This document shows, in pieces, positions 43,538 through 52,073 of a stretch of 64,000 nucleotides of DNA. The position numbers and the translations under genes are program-made. How positions within the stretch are numbered: the first letter of the stretch is position 1; every line of letters starts with the position of its first letter. The notes beneath the pieces were generated by a model. The model saw only the letters and a list, made by a program, of their open reading frames with translations, was not told the origin of the DNA and made no database searches. Source of the DNA: an uncultured Clostridia bacterium (GTDB taxonomy: Bacteria > Bacillota > Clostridia > TANB77 > CAG-508); the NCBI GenBank assembly GCA_934130285.1, contig CAKOXT010000001.1, positions 310,001-374,000 of the forward strand. The letters run 5' to 3'.

Positions 43538-44350
43538 TTACGCAATAACTTTATTTACTATCTTAGTTATAATTAATAAAACTATATATACTAATACAAT
43601 ACTAGCTCCTGTTGGCAAGTTAATGAAAAAGCTTAGCAACATTCCTAATATAAAACATATAACAGATATTATTCCAGAAATTATTATTAATTCCTTAAAG
43701 CTTCCTGTTAGTCCTTTTGCTATAATTGCTGGAAAGACTATCAAGCTTGATATTAAAAGTGTTCCCATCATTCTCATTCCAAGAACTACAATTAATGCTG
43801 TTAGAAATGAAATTAAAAATTGATAAAATGTTACATTTATTCCTCTGGCTTTTGCAAACTTTTCATCATATGTTATCATAAATAGCCTATTATAAAAAAT
43901 CATGTATATTGCAAATACAACCATTGATAATATTACACTTATTATTACATCACTTCTTTTCATTGATAAAATGCTTCCAAACATATAGTTAGAAACATCA
44001 ATATTAAATCCAGTAGATAATGATGTTATTATTATCCCTAAAGCTAATGCTCCTGTTGAAACTAATGCAATTGGGATATCTCCACTTTCACCTTTTTTTT
44101 GACTAATTATCATTATTATAATTGCTGCAACCATGACTATCGGTAATGATACAGCTAATGGTGGCAATCCTAATGCAACTGCTAAAGTTAAAGAAGCAAA
44201 TCCAACTTCACCTAATCCATGTCCGATCATTGAATAATTTTTTAGTACTAGTGTTACTCCTATAAGTGCTGCACATAATGATATTGCTACTCCGCATATA
44301 AGAGCCCTTTGTATAAATGTGTAATTTAATAAGTTAATAAACTGTTCCAT
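43538..44350 (-). CDS. znuB: zinc/metal ABC transporter permease (ZnuB-like)
   Basis: A 270-residue permease of the ABC-3 family with eight or nine hydrophobic segments. Typical motifs: LICGVAISLCAALIGVTLVL near the start, MIGHGLGEVGFASL, and LLISSLIVFPAI. It should move Zn(II), or Mn(II), with ZnuC and ZnuA. Those are encoded 2.3 kb away at 46634 and 47313, separated by two unrelated genes and a terminator, so this copy is transcribed on its own with the NUDIX gene. No other permease of this family is in the window. Confidence 0.9.
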   Translation of the reverse strand: MEQFINLLNYTFIQRALICGVAISLCAALIGVTLVLKNYSMIGHGLGEVGFASLTLAVALGLPPLAVSLPIVMVAAIIIMIISQKKGESGDIPIALVSTGALALGIIITSLSTGFNIDVSNYMFGSILSMKRSDVIISVILSMVVFAIYMIFYNRLFMITYDEKFAKARGINVTFYQFLISFLTALIVVLGMRMMGTLLISSLIVFPAIIAKGLTGSFKELIIISGIISVICFILGMLLSFFINLPTGASIVLVYIVLLIITKIVNKVIA

Positions 44351-44418
44351 TTTTTCCTCTTTTTCTTAAAATCTATTATTTATTTTAACATAATGAAGTA
44401 GTTTATTCAAGAAAAAAA

Positions 44419-44439
44419 CTCTCATAATAATTATGAGAG
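44419..44439 (-). terminator. terminator between the 44452 gene and znuB
   Basis: A perfect CTCTCATAA/TTATGAGAG stem with a 3-base loop and seven T after it on the minus strand. Confidence 0.8.
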
Positions 44440-44451
44440 CTTTCTATTTTA

Positions 44452-45042
44452 TTAATATATATAATCTAAACTTGAATCTATAATTTTGCCTTTATAAATA
44501 TAGAATGATGCATAAGTTTCTGAAACTGTTTTATATGATTTTTCTTTTTCCCAGATGCTATCATCATCATCATCATCTTTATCTGGTTTACTTGTTGTTT
44601 TTATTTTAGCAACAACTTTCTTTAAGTCTTTGTTGTCCTTAGCTTTTGTTACACTTACTACTTTTATTAGTTTATATTTAACTTTTCCTTTATCCTCTTT
44701 GTCATATTTGTCATCTAACTTATCTTTATATTCATCAACATCACTATCATCAACGTTTTCTATAGCTTCTCCGAAATTTTCTATTTCATCATCTCTGTTT
44801 GTGCTGTAATAAATACTATCAAAAGCTACTTTTCCTTCAACATTCATAGCTTTTTCAATCTTTTTAGCATCATATGAGTTTAAAGCTGATATATACTTTT
44901 TGATTGTTCTCTTTTCAGATCCTCCTATTAAATTTACTGCAACTATAGCAACTACTAAAACAACTAATACTGCTATAACAATTTTAGCATGAGCTTTTAT
45001 CCATGCTCCACATTTTGAGAATACATTCTTAATTTTTTCCAT
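44452..45042 (-). CDS. single-pass membrane protein of unknown function, 196 residues
   Basis: Not recognised. A short basic start, one helix at about residues 21-40, then an outer domain that is strongly acidic (DDSDVDEYKDKLDDKYDKED; five Asp in a row near residue 155) with Lys. The layout (GG.EKRTIKKYISALNSYDAKKI after the helix) resembles small NTF2/DUF4878-like lipoprotein domains but no motif is decisive. The ATG follows GAAAGGGG. It lies about 100 bases after the spermidine synthase-like gene. Confidence 0.6.
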   Translation of the reverse strand: MEKIKNVFSKCGAWIKAHAKIVIAVLVVLVVAIVAVNLIGGSEKRTIKKYISALNSYDAKKIEKAMNVEGKVAFDSIYYSTNRDDEIENFGEAIENVDDSDVDEYKDKLDDKYDKEDKGKVKYKLIKVVSVTKAKDNKDLKKVVAKIKTTSKPDKDDDDDDSIWEKEKSYKTVSETYASFYIYKGKIIDSSLDYIY

Positions 45043-45146
45043 GTATTTTTCCCCTTTCAGTTTTATTTTAAAAATTACATATCAAGTATATTATATAGAA
45101 AATAAAATATCAATAATTTTATAAATTTATTTCCTATATATTTTTC

Positions 45147-46610
45147 TTAAATTCCCACATCACATAAATCATCTGTTAGCACCTCTCCACTAATATCAAT
45201 CTCTGTCATTTCAGTGCTTAGTAATTTTGCATATTTTTCGAACTTTTCTGAATTTTCTATTTGTTTTCCATTAAATGCAACTAATATATAATTCTGCATT
45301 TCTGTATTATCATCTGAACCTAAATCTACTTTAAATACTTTCACGTTATCAAATATTTTTTTGTATGTAGTATACTCATTTCTCAAAAACTTAGAATTCT
45401 CTCCTTCTAAAGCAGAGAAAATATTAGAAATAATAATTCCGTCATCATTTAACAGTCTTTTTTCATTTTCTAAAGCTTCAACTGTTGTAAGTTGAAATGG
45501 AACATTTAGTCCTTTAAATGCGTCAACTAAAATGCAATCATATTTATTATTACTTGTATTTAAAAATCTTCTTCCATCTTCGTGATATATTGTTAAATTA
45601 GAATTGTTTATATCTAAATTAAAGTATTTTTGGGCTAATTCAGTCATTTTAGGATCTATTTCTACAACATCAATTTTCTTCTCTTTAAAATTTTCTAAAT
45701 AATAAGATGGGTATGTATATGCAGCCCCACCTATTAATAAAACATTATCCGTATTTTCTTGATAATAGTCAAATAAATCGTAATATTTCAAATATTCACT
45801 TGTTAACTTTTTCTCATTACTTGCTATTGATTCAAGTCCAAGATCTACTTCTAAAGTATTATATTCTTTTCCTGAATCATTAACTAATTTACGTATCCAT
45901 ATTCTGCTATACTCAGAATCTGTGTCTAATATCATGTCTTGGTATTTTTGGTAAAATAGTTTCTTTCCTAAGAGCACTACTGCAACTAATATTAGTAATA
46001 TAATTATTGATTTTATTATATATTTTATATTTTTGTCTTCTTGTAAAATAAAAGATAAAATATTTAAAATAACAACAATCATTAATATTATATTTTTTAC
46101 ACCTAGTTTTGGAATTAATATGAAACCTGCCAGAAATGTTCCAAATATACTTCCAATTGTTGAAATAGCTGACATTTTTCCTGATACTTGACCTATTTGC
46201 TTTTCGTCTTTTTCTTTTAATTTTACTGCAAATGGTGATGCTGTGGCTAATAATAAGCTTGGTATTCCAAAAGTTATTGTTGAACATATTATTGCTATTA
46301 TAGGTAAACTTATATTCTTTTTAGACAGTGGTTCTATTGCATATACTTCTATTAAAGGTATTATACTTATGAAAATACTTGCATCTAAAATAAATAATGA
46401 AAGTAAGTTCATCTTTGGATATTTGTCTGAAATTTTACCACCTATAAAATATCCTATACTCATAAAAGCTAACATCATTCCAATTATACATGTCCATATT
46501 AAATTTGAGCTTCCTAAGTATGGTGATAAAATTCTTGAAGCCACTAATTCTACAATCATCCCTGTTGCGCCAGCTATAAAAGTAGTAATCTCTAACTTAT
46601 ATTTTTTCAT
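45147..46610 (-). CDS. membrane-fused spermidine synthase-like protein
   Basis: A 487-residue protein. The N-terminal 215 residues have about seven helices of a transporter-like fold (ITTFIAGATGMIVELVASRIL and so on), as in membrane-bound SpeE homologues. The C-terminal part is the SpeE fold: VLLIGGAAYTYPSYYLE (SAM site loop), DVVEIDPKMTELAQKYF, HEDGRRFL and VDAFKGLNVPFQLTT. Such fused proteins are usually annotated as polyamine aminopropyltransferases, but substrates are largely untested. It sits 23 bases after znuC, inside what would otherwise be a zinc uptake operon. Confidence 0.85.
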   Translation of the reverse strand: MKKYKLEITTFIAGATGMIVELVASRILSPYLGSSNLIWTCIIGMMLAFMSIGYFIGGKISDKYPKMNLLSLFILDASIFISIIPLIEVYAIEPLSKKNISLPIIAIICSTITFGIPSLLLATASPFAVKLKEKDEKQIGQVSGKMSAISTIGSIFGTFLAGFILIPKLGVKNIILMIVVILNILSFILQEDKNIKYIIKSIIILLILVAVVLLGKKLFYQKYQDMILDTDSEYSRIWIRKLVNDSGKEYNTLEVDLGLESIASNEKKLTSEYLKYYDLFDYYQENTDNVLLIGGAAYTYPSYYLENFKEKKIDVVEIDPKMTELAQKYFNLDINNSNLTIYHEDGRRFLNTSNNKYDCILVDAFKGLNVPFQLTTVEALENEKRLLNDDGIIISNIFSALEGENSKFLRNEYTTYKKIFDNVKVFKVDLGSDDNTEMQNYILVAFNGKQIENSEKFEKYAKLLSTEMTEIDISGEVLTDDLCDVGI

Positions 46611-46633
46611 TTTTTCCCCTTTAACTTTTGTAT

Positions 46634-47290
46634 TTATTGTTTTTCTTTTATGTTTCCATCAAAAATAATTTCTTGGTCTAATTCTATAACTCTTATGTTA
46701 GGATTATGTATTTCGTCTAAATCATGTGTTGCCATTATTATTGTGATATCGCCTTTTGCATATAATTCATCTAGTATCTTATAAAAAGTTTGTATCGTTG
46801 TTTTATCTAATCCGCTACATGGTTCATCTAATAATAAAACTTTTGGATCTCCTATTAAGGTTCTTGCAAGTAGTACTCTTTGTCTTTGTCCTCCTGAAAG
46901 ATCACCAATTTTTTTATTTAAAAGATTCTCAATTTTTAGTTCTTTTACAACTTCTTTTAATTTTTCTTCGTCTTTTTTAGTATAGAAAGGTTTTATTCCG
47001 TGTTTTTGTGTTCCTGTCATTATTATTTCTTTCGCTGTTGCTGGAAAAGAAATATCAGTTAAATTATTTTGTGCTAAATATGAAACATCTCCTCTGTTTA
47101 TTTTAAATTCAACTTTTCCTGATTCTTTTTTTATTAATCCTGTTATAGTTTTTAATAAAGTACTTTTTCCTGAACCATTTTTTCCTACTAAACATATATA
47201 TTCTTTTTCTTTTACTGTCATGTTAATATTTTTTAATGCAATATGTTCATTATATTTAACATTTAAATTTTTAACTTCTATTATATTCAT
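46634..47290 (-). CDS. znuC: zinc/metal ABC transporter ATPase
   Basis: An ATPase with Walker A GKNGSGKST, signature LSGGQRQR, Walker B VLLLDEPCSGLD and a switch His in ATHDLDE. The start at 47290 (MNIIEV) is chosen because GAAGGG lies 7 bases upstream; the frame is open to 47311. It follows znuA by a short gap and precedes the SpeE-like gene. The ZnuB permease lies further downstream. Zn(II) or Mn(II) cannot be told apart from sequence. Confidence 0.93.
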   Translation of the reverse strand: MNIIEVKNLNVKYNEHIALKNINMTVKEKEYICLVGKNGSGKSTLLKTITGLIKKESGKVEFKINRGDVSYLAQNNLTDISFPATAKEIIMTGTQKHGIKPFYTKKDEEKLKEVVKELKIENLLNKKIGDLSGGQRQRVLLARTLIGDPKVLLLDEPCSGLDKTTIQTFYKILDELYAKGDITIIMATHDLDEIHNPNIRVIELDQEIIFDGNIKEKQ

Positions 47291-47312
47291 TGACATTCCC
47301 TTCTTTACCATT

Positions 47313-48275
47313 CTATTTGCTTGGTAGTGCTTGCTTGATGTTTTCCAAGTTTTGATACATTATTGATAAGTATGTTGCTCCATCCTCTAATTGCTTTTGA
47401 GTTACAGTGTGAACACTATTAAACTCTAACATTTTTGCTCCAGTTTCTTCAGATATTGTTTTTACAATATTTCCTGATGAAAGTTCTTTGTAAAATACTA
47501 CTGGTATATTATTTTGTTTTATTTCTTCTATTACTTTAAATATCTTATCTACACTTGGTTCTCCGTTTTCTCCACATGAATCATATGCTGTTACAAATTT
47601 TAAGTTATACCTTTTTATAAAATATGCATATGAAAATGGTCCTCCAAATGCTATTTCTGATTGACTTGAATTTTTTATTGTAGATTCTATCTCTGAGTCT
47701 AGCTTTTCCAACTTTTCAATGTATTTTTCTGCGTTACTATTATAATAATCTGCATTTTCTGGATCTTTGGCTGATAATTCTTTTGCTATATTTTTTACTA
47801 ATTCTATTGACTTTGTTGGATCTAACCAAATATGTGTATCATATTTTTCATGTTCACTTTCTTCTTCATGGTCATCTCCACTAAAATATTCATTTTCAAA
47901 TTCTTCGTTTTCTATTAACTGAATTCCGCTTGCGATTTCTTTAATATTTGACTTATTAGACACACCTGATGTAATTGTGTCTCCCCAAGGTTCCAAATCT
48001 TTTCCTAGATAGAAAAACAAATCGGATTCTTCTATGCTTATAATATCTTGTGGGGTTGGTTCATAGTCATGTACATCCACTCCTGGAGATAATAGCATTT
48101 TTACATTTGCTTTATCTCCTGCAACTTCTTTTGTGAAATCATATATTGGATATATACTAGCAGTTATATTTAGTTTTCCGTCATCTTTCACAGGAGCAGT
48201 TTGCTTATTAAATATACTTATTGCTCCTAAAACTATAACAATTAAAATTAATAATGAAATGGTTAATTTTTTCAA
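47313..48275 (-). CDS. znuA: zinc/metal ABC transporter substrate-binding lipoprotein
   Basis: A 320-residue cluster A-I binding protein. A hydrophobic N-terminal segment serves for export. No clear lipobox Cys is seen, so it is more likely an uncleaved anchor or a secreted protein. Metal ligands match the family: H in VDVHDYEPT, H in THIWLDP, then a DS.GE...P region (DSCGENGEPS). A His/Glu-rich loop (DDHEEESEHEKYDTH) before the second ligand is typical of Zn-binding ZnuA. The start is TTG at 48275 with AGGAGG upstream. It is 12 bases after the WG-repeat gene. Confidence 0.92.
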   Translation of the reverse strand: MKKLTISLLILIVIVLGAISIFNKQTAPVKDDGKLNITASIYPIYDFTKEVAGDKANVKMLLSPGVDVHDYEPTPQDIISIEESDLFFYLGKDLEPWGDTITSGVSNKSNIKEIASGIQLIENEEFENEYFSGDDHEEESEHEKYDTHIWLDPTKSIELVKNIAKELSAKDPENADYYNSNAEKYIEKLEKLDSEIESTIKNSSQSEIAFGGPFSYAYFIKRYNLKFVTAYDSCGENGEPSVDKIFKVIEEIKQNNIPVVFYKELSSGNIVKTISEETGAKMLEFNSVHTVTQKQLEDGATYLSIMYQNLENIKQALPSK

Positions 48276-48287
48276 AAGTTCCTCCTA

Positions 48288-49922
48288 TTATTTTTGTGAA
48301 TAAAATTCTTCACCAATAAAATCGTACTTAATATCTGTCAAATTATTTATATATAAATCATAATTTGAAACATTTTTCTTATTATCAATATAATACAAGC
48401 TTGTATATGCTGGATTTTCAATTACTGTTCCATCTGGGTTCTTTAACGTTATTTTATTTCCAGATAAATCTATTAGATCATATTCTATGTTACTTGGAAA
48501 CCCTGAATTATTAAAATTAACTTTTACTGGTAAGTTAGCACATACTAAAATACCTTGTCCAAGTAATATTGGATTTATGTAATCATATTCTATGTTTAAT
48601 ATTTTTTGAAAATTTTTATCTATCACTATATATTTGTTTTCACTGTTTTTAACTATGTATCCATCATCTAACACAAAAATATCTTTATACTCATCTGAAA
48701 CCCTTTCGCCGTCTTCATTTGCAAAATAAATAATATTTTTATCATAGTCCTTTATTAATATATATTGATCATAGAACTCTAATATTTGGATATTTCCTTT
48801 TAATTCAACTCTTTTAGTTTCTTTTGTATACCATCCTTGAATTTTTTCTGATGTTTTATAAAATGGCAAATATCCATTGCTGTAAACATATAAATTGCTT
48901 CCATCAAATTTTAAATTGTCACAATTAATACTTACTTTGATATTAGAATTGTCTTTTTTCATGAATTCATATCTGTTTTTTCCTGTTTGTGAAACAGTTA
49001 TATATATGTCATATTCATCATTAAATGGATATCTGTATGGATATTTATCATATGCTTGTATTTTTTTCATATTACTTGTTAAAACTGTACCTAGCTTATC
49101 TGTAATCTTTCCATCTTGGTTAAATGTTTCTTCATATATTTCTTGAAATTTTTCCATTTGTTTTTGATAATCATCTACAGATATATCATTTCTATATGAC
49201 ATTACTGTTCTTTCATTTTTTAAAATAATTGATGCTGTTCCATCTTGGCATACTAGTGCCACATCAAAGTTTTTGTCATACATTTTTATTTTTATAAATG
49301 GTGATGCATAATCATATTTAAATTCTATTTTTGTTTCTCCACTTTTATTTATGTATCCCCATTTATTGTTTCTTTGAACATTTAAATAGAATTCTTGATC
49401 TTCTCCTAGTTCACTTATATTTTTGAAATATTCTTCATTATATACTAAGTATCCTTTATTTTCTTCTTTTACAATTTTGGTTACTCTATCTTTGTATGTT
49501 AATATATTAATTCCTACAAGTCCAATTGCTACAATTGCTATTGCAACAATTACTATGTAAAACATATTATTAGTATACAGCATATTTTCTCTAAGTACTT
49601 GTACTTCTATCATTATAGCAGAAAGTATATATAAAGCACTTATATATGGAATTTTTATAAAATAAAAACTTGATGAAAATATTGCGAGTAAATATGCAAA
49701 TAATAATATTTTATCTTTTCTGTTACATCCCAGTGTTATAAGATTAATTACTGAAACTGTAACTGTTAATATTAATATATATTTACTAGTTTCGTTTATA
49801 ACAGTAATTTCTTCTGCACTAGCTCTTGCTATGTTAGGCATATAAAAATTAAATAGTAGTATTAAAACACCAAATAATAGGTTCATTCCTCCTACTATGC
49901 TATTAACAATTTTCCCCCTCAT
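48288..49922 (-). CDS. membrane protein with WG-repeat-like outer domain
   Basis: A 544-residue protein. Residues 1-145 carry five or so helices. The rest is an outer beta-rich region with WG-type repeats, for example NNKWGYINKSGETKIEFKYDYASPF, the classical W/F-G-x-I/V-x-x-x-G-x pattern. Later stretches are weaker (YIVIDKNFQKILNIEYDYI). Such repeats often make beta-sheet ligand surfaces. The ATG at 49922 overlaps the DUF368 stop and follows AAGGAG. It lies within the metG-to-znu block. Function unknown; the second WG-repeat gene is at 60516. Confidence 0.7.
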   Translation of the reverse strand: MRGKIVNSIVGGMNLLFGVLILLFNFYMPNIARASAEEITVINETSKYILILTVTVSVINLITLGCNRKDKILLFAYLLAIFSSSFYFIKIPYISALYILSAIMIEVQVLRENMLYTNNMFYIVIVAIAIVAIGLVGINILTYKDRVTKIVKEENKGYLVYNEEYFKNISELGEDQEFYLNVQRNNKWGYINKSGETKIEFKYDYASPFIKIKMYDKNFDVALVCQDGTASIILKNERTVMSYRNDISVDDYQKQMEKFQEIYEETFNQDGKITDKLGTVLTSNMKKIQAYDKYPYRYPFNDEYDIYITVSQTGKNRYEFMKKDNSNIKVSINCDNLKFDGSNLYVYSNGYLPFYKTSEKIQGWYTKETKRVELKGNIQILEFYDQYILIKDYDKNIIYFANEDGERVSDEYKDIFVLDDGYIVKNSENKYIVIDKNFQKILNIEYDYINPILLGQGILVCANLPVKVNFNNSGFPSNIEYDLIDLSGNKITLKNPDGTVIENPAYTSLYYIDNKKNVSNYDLYINNLTDIKYDFIGEEFYSQK

Positions 49923-50748
49923 TTGTAACTCCTTCTTTTGTTTCTTCTGCTTTTTTGTCTAATTTTGTTATTCCAAGCATTGCTACAAAGAATATAGCAG
50001 CAATTATAACCCCGATTATACCTTCTGTAATATTATTGAACTTTGGTATAAACATTACTAATGATGTTAATGAAAATCCAATTATGGCATAATATGTAAT
50101 TCCATAAAATCTTTTAAATAAATATGTAATCATACTAGCTGTTGTTAAAGCTAACGCAATATAGCCAATTCCAAATGGTATTATTACACCTAGGTTTAAT
50201 GATGTAAATCCTGATAATATTGGTCCAAGAACTCCCATGTATATTAAAATATGAATTGTTGTCATCCCAGGCATTACTGCTCCCCAAGCATATATTGCAC
50301 CATATATAATTAATTCAATTGGACTTAAATATGTTACGATTTCACCAGCTTTAGTATTATTAGCTATTGCTGTGCATATAATTGTAATGATTAATGCTAC
50401 TAGTGTACTTATTAAATATGATTTTTTAAATCCTTTTTTATTAGCAACTTTAAATAATGTTGGTATTCCTCCTATAATTATTCCTAAGAAAGCACATCTC
50501 GTAAATGCATTATATTCATTTAATAAATATGTTACTAAATTTGCGCAACATGCTGCACTAAATAATATTCCTAGTAATATTGGCCAAATATATTTTAGAT
50601 TTTCTTTAAAATTTTTAAATGGATTTGCTATTATTTCCATACATCTGTCATAGATTCCAAGTACTATGGCAAATGTTCCTGCTCCAGCAGTTAATGCTGC
50701 AACACCAACAATCATTCCTTTTATAAATTTTGTTATAATTTCTTTCAT
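49903..50748 (-). CDS. DUF368 undecaprenyl-phosphate transporter
   Basis: A 281-residue protein with about eight hydrophobic segments. The DUF368 pattern is clear: KGMIVGVAALTAGAGTFAIVLGIYD near the start and AWGAVMPGMTTIHIL in the second half. Members (PopT) were shown to move undecaprenyl phosphate across the membrane, recycling the lipid carrier for peptidoglycan and other wall polymers. The typical second-half G-PG/M-T motif is retained as MPGMTT. Start at 50748 with AGAGGA. It overlaps the WG-repeat gene by about 20 bases. Confidence 0.85.
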   Translation of the reverse strand: MKEIITKFIKGMIVGVAALTAGAGTFAIVLGIYDRCMEIIANPFKNFKENLKYIWPILLGILFSAACCANLVTYLLNEYNAFTRCAFLGIIIGGIPTLFKVANKKGFKKSYLISTLVALIITIICTAIANNTKAGEIVTYLSPIELIIYGAIYAWGAVMPGMTTIHILIYMGVLGPILSGFTSLNLGVIIPFGIGYIALALTTASMITYLFKRFYGITYYAIIGFSLTSLVMFIPKFNNITEGIIGVIIAAIFFVAMLGITKLDKKAEETKEGVTNEGENC

Positions 50749-50758
50749 TGTTTTTCCT

Positions 50759-51325
50759 CTATATTTTTTTAATGTATAATTTATTTTCTTTTATATATTT
50801 TTCTATATCGCTTGTTACTAGATCAGTAATACTCTCATTATTCTTTATTTTTTCTCTAATTATGCTTGAACTTATATTTAAATTTTCAACACTATTAATA
50901 TATAAAACATTTTCTTTATTTATACTAGATTTTCGTTTTCTCTGAAACACTATGTATTTGTATTTTAATAGTTTCTCATAATTACTCCATGAGTTCATTT
51001 TTAAATAATTATCTTCGCCCATTAAAAAATAGATATCATTTTCTTGAAATTTTTTCTCTATTATTTCAAATATATCAATTGCTTTCAATGGTCTGTCATT
51101 TTCGACTTCTATATCTGAAACAGATATTTTAGTTTCTTGTGAACATATAATCTCTAGCATATTAATTCTTTGTCTGATATCTAATAAATCTTCTTTTTGG
51201 TAAAAATTGTTTACTGGTACAAAATAAACTTTATCTAATTGATATTTTTGAATAGCTTTTTTTACTAGATCTAGATGAGCTATTGTTGGAGGATTGAATG
51301 ATCCTCCAAAAAAGCCTATTTTCAT
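50759..51325 (-). CDS. nadD: nicotinate-nucleotide adenylyltransferase
   Basis: A 188-residue enzyme of NAD synthesis that joins ATP and nicotinate mononucleotide. Motifs: GGSFNPPTIAHLDLV with the (H/T)xGH-type H replaced as AHLD, FLMGEDNYLKMNSWSNYEKLL, and the C-terminal NISSSIIREKIKNNESI (ISSS..R). The usual GHL of NadD is AHL here, where Ala replaces Gly. The ATG follows AGAGGA. It is 10 bases from the DUF368 gene and 2 bases from tmk. Confidence 0.9.
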   Translation of the reverse strand: MKIGFFGGSFNPPTIAHLDLVKKAIQKYQLDKVYFVPVNNFYQKEDLLDIRQRINMLEIICSQETKISVSDIEVENDRPLKAIDIFEIIEKKFQENDIYFLMGEDNYLKMNSWSNYEKLLKYKYIVFQRKRKSSINKENVLYINSVENLNISSSIIREKIKNNESITDLVTSDIEKYIKENKLYIKKI

Positions 51326-51327
51326 TT

Positions 51328-52014
51328 TTAATATTCCTCTTTATCTATTTCTTTTTTTATTATTTCAAATATTTCTTCATGTATGTCATCTATTGATCTT
51401 ATTTCATTATCTTTTATACAGTTAATTTCTGTCCAATCATATTCTTTTGCTAACTCACATGCTGCATTATAGCTTTCTTCTAAGTATGCAGCTTCTTTTT
51501 CATGTATATCTTTTTCCTGATTATGTGTGAATTTATTTTCTCTGTTTTGCATTAAAGCCTGACTACTTTTTGGTGGCATATTTAGGAAAATTACTTTATC
51601 TGGTTTTGGAATCTTATATAAATTAAACTCTAAATCAAATAGCCAATCTATAAATTTCTTTCTCTCTTTTTTATCTTGAATCTTTCCAGCTTGATGAATC
51701 ATGTTTGATGTTGTATACCTATCTGCTAGTATAATTCCACCAGTTTCATAATATTTTTCTAATTGTGTTTTATATGTAGCATATCTATCAGCAGCATAAA
51801 ATGTTGAAGCGACATATGCACTTACATCACTTGGATGTTTTCCAAATTCTCCTGATAAATACATTTTAACTAGTGATGATGAAGGACTATCATAATTAGG
51901 AAATGCTATATTCATGTATTTTATTCCTTCTTTATCAAATCTTTGTCTTAATTTTAAGCATTGTGTTTGTTTTCCACTTCCATCTGTTCCATCAATAACA
52001 AATAATTTTCCCAT
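51328..52014 (-). CDS. tmk: thymidylate kinase
   Basis: A 228-residue kinase that phosphorylates dTMP to dTDP. P-loop GTDGSGKQTQ near residue 9, the DRY-type motif (ILADRYTTSN), and a lid with QNREN. It is somewhat longer than E. coli Tmk. The Gln in the P-loop (GKQTQ) replaces Ser/Thr, which is common in this group. The ATG follows GAAAGGA. metG lies 59 bases upstream on the same strand and nadD 2 bases downstream. Confidence 0.93.
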   Translation of the reverse strand: MGKLFVIDGTDGSGKQTQCLKLRQRFDKEGIKYMNIAFPNYDSPSSSLVKMYLSGEFGKHPSDVSAYVASTFYAADRYATYKTQLEKYYETGGIILADRYTTSNMIHQAGKIQDKKERKKFIDWLFDLEFNLYKIPKPDKVIFLNMPPKSSQALMQNRENKFTHNQEKDIHEKEAAYLEESYNAACELAKEYDWTEINCIKDNEIRSIDDIHEEIFEIIKKEIDKEEY

Positions 52015-52073
52015 TTTATTGTTCCTTTCTTATAAAGCGATATAATCACTTTTTATTTCTCATATGTTGAATC

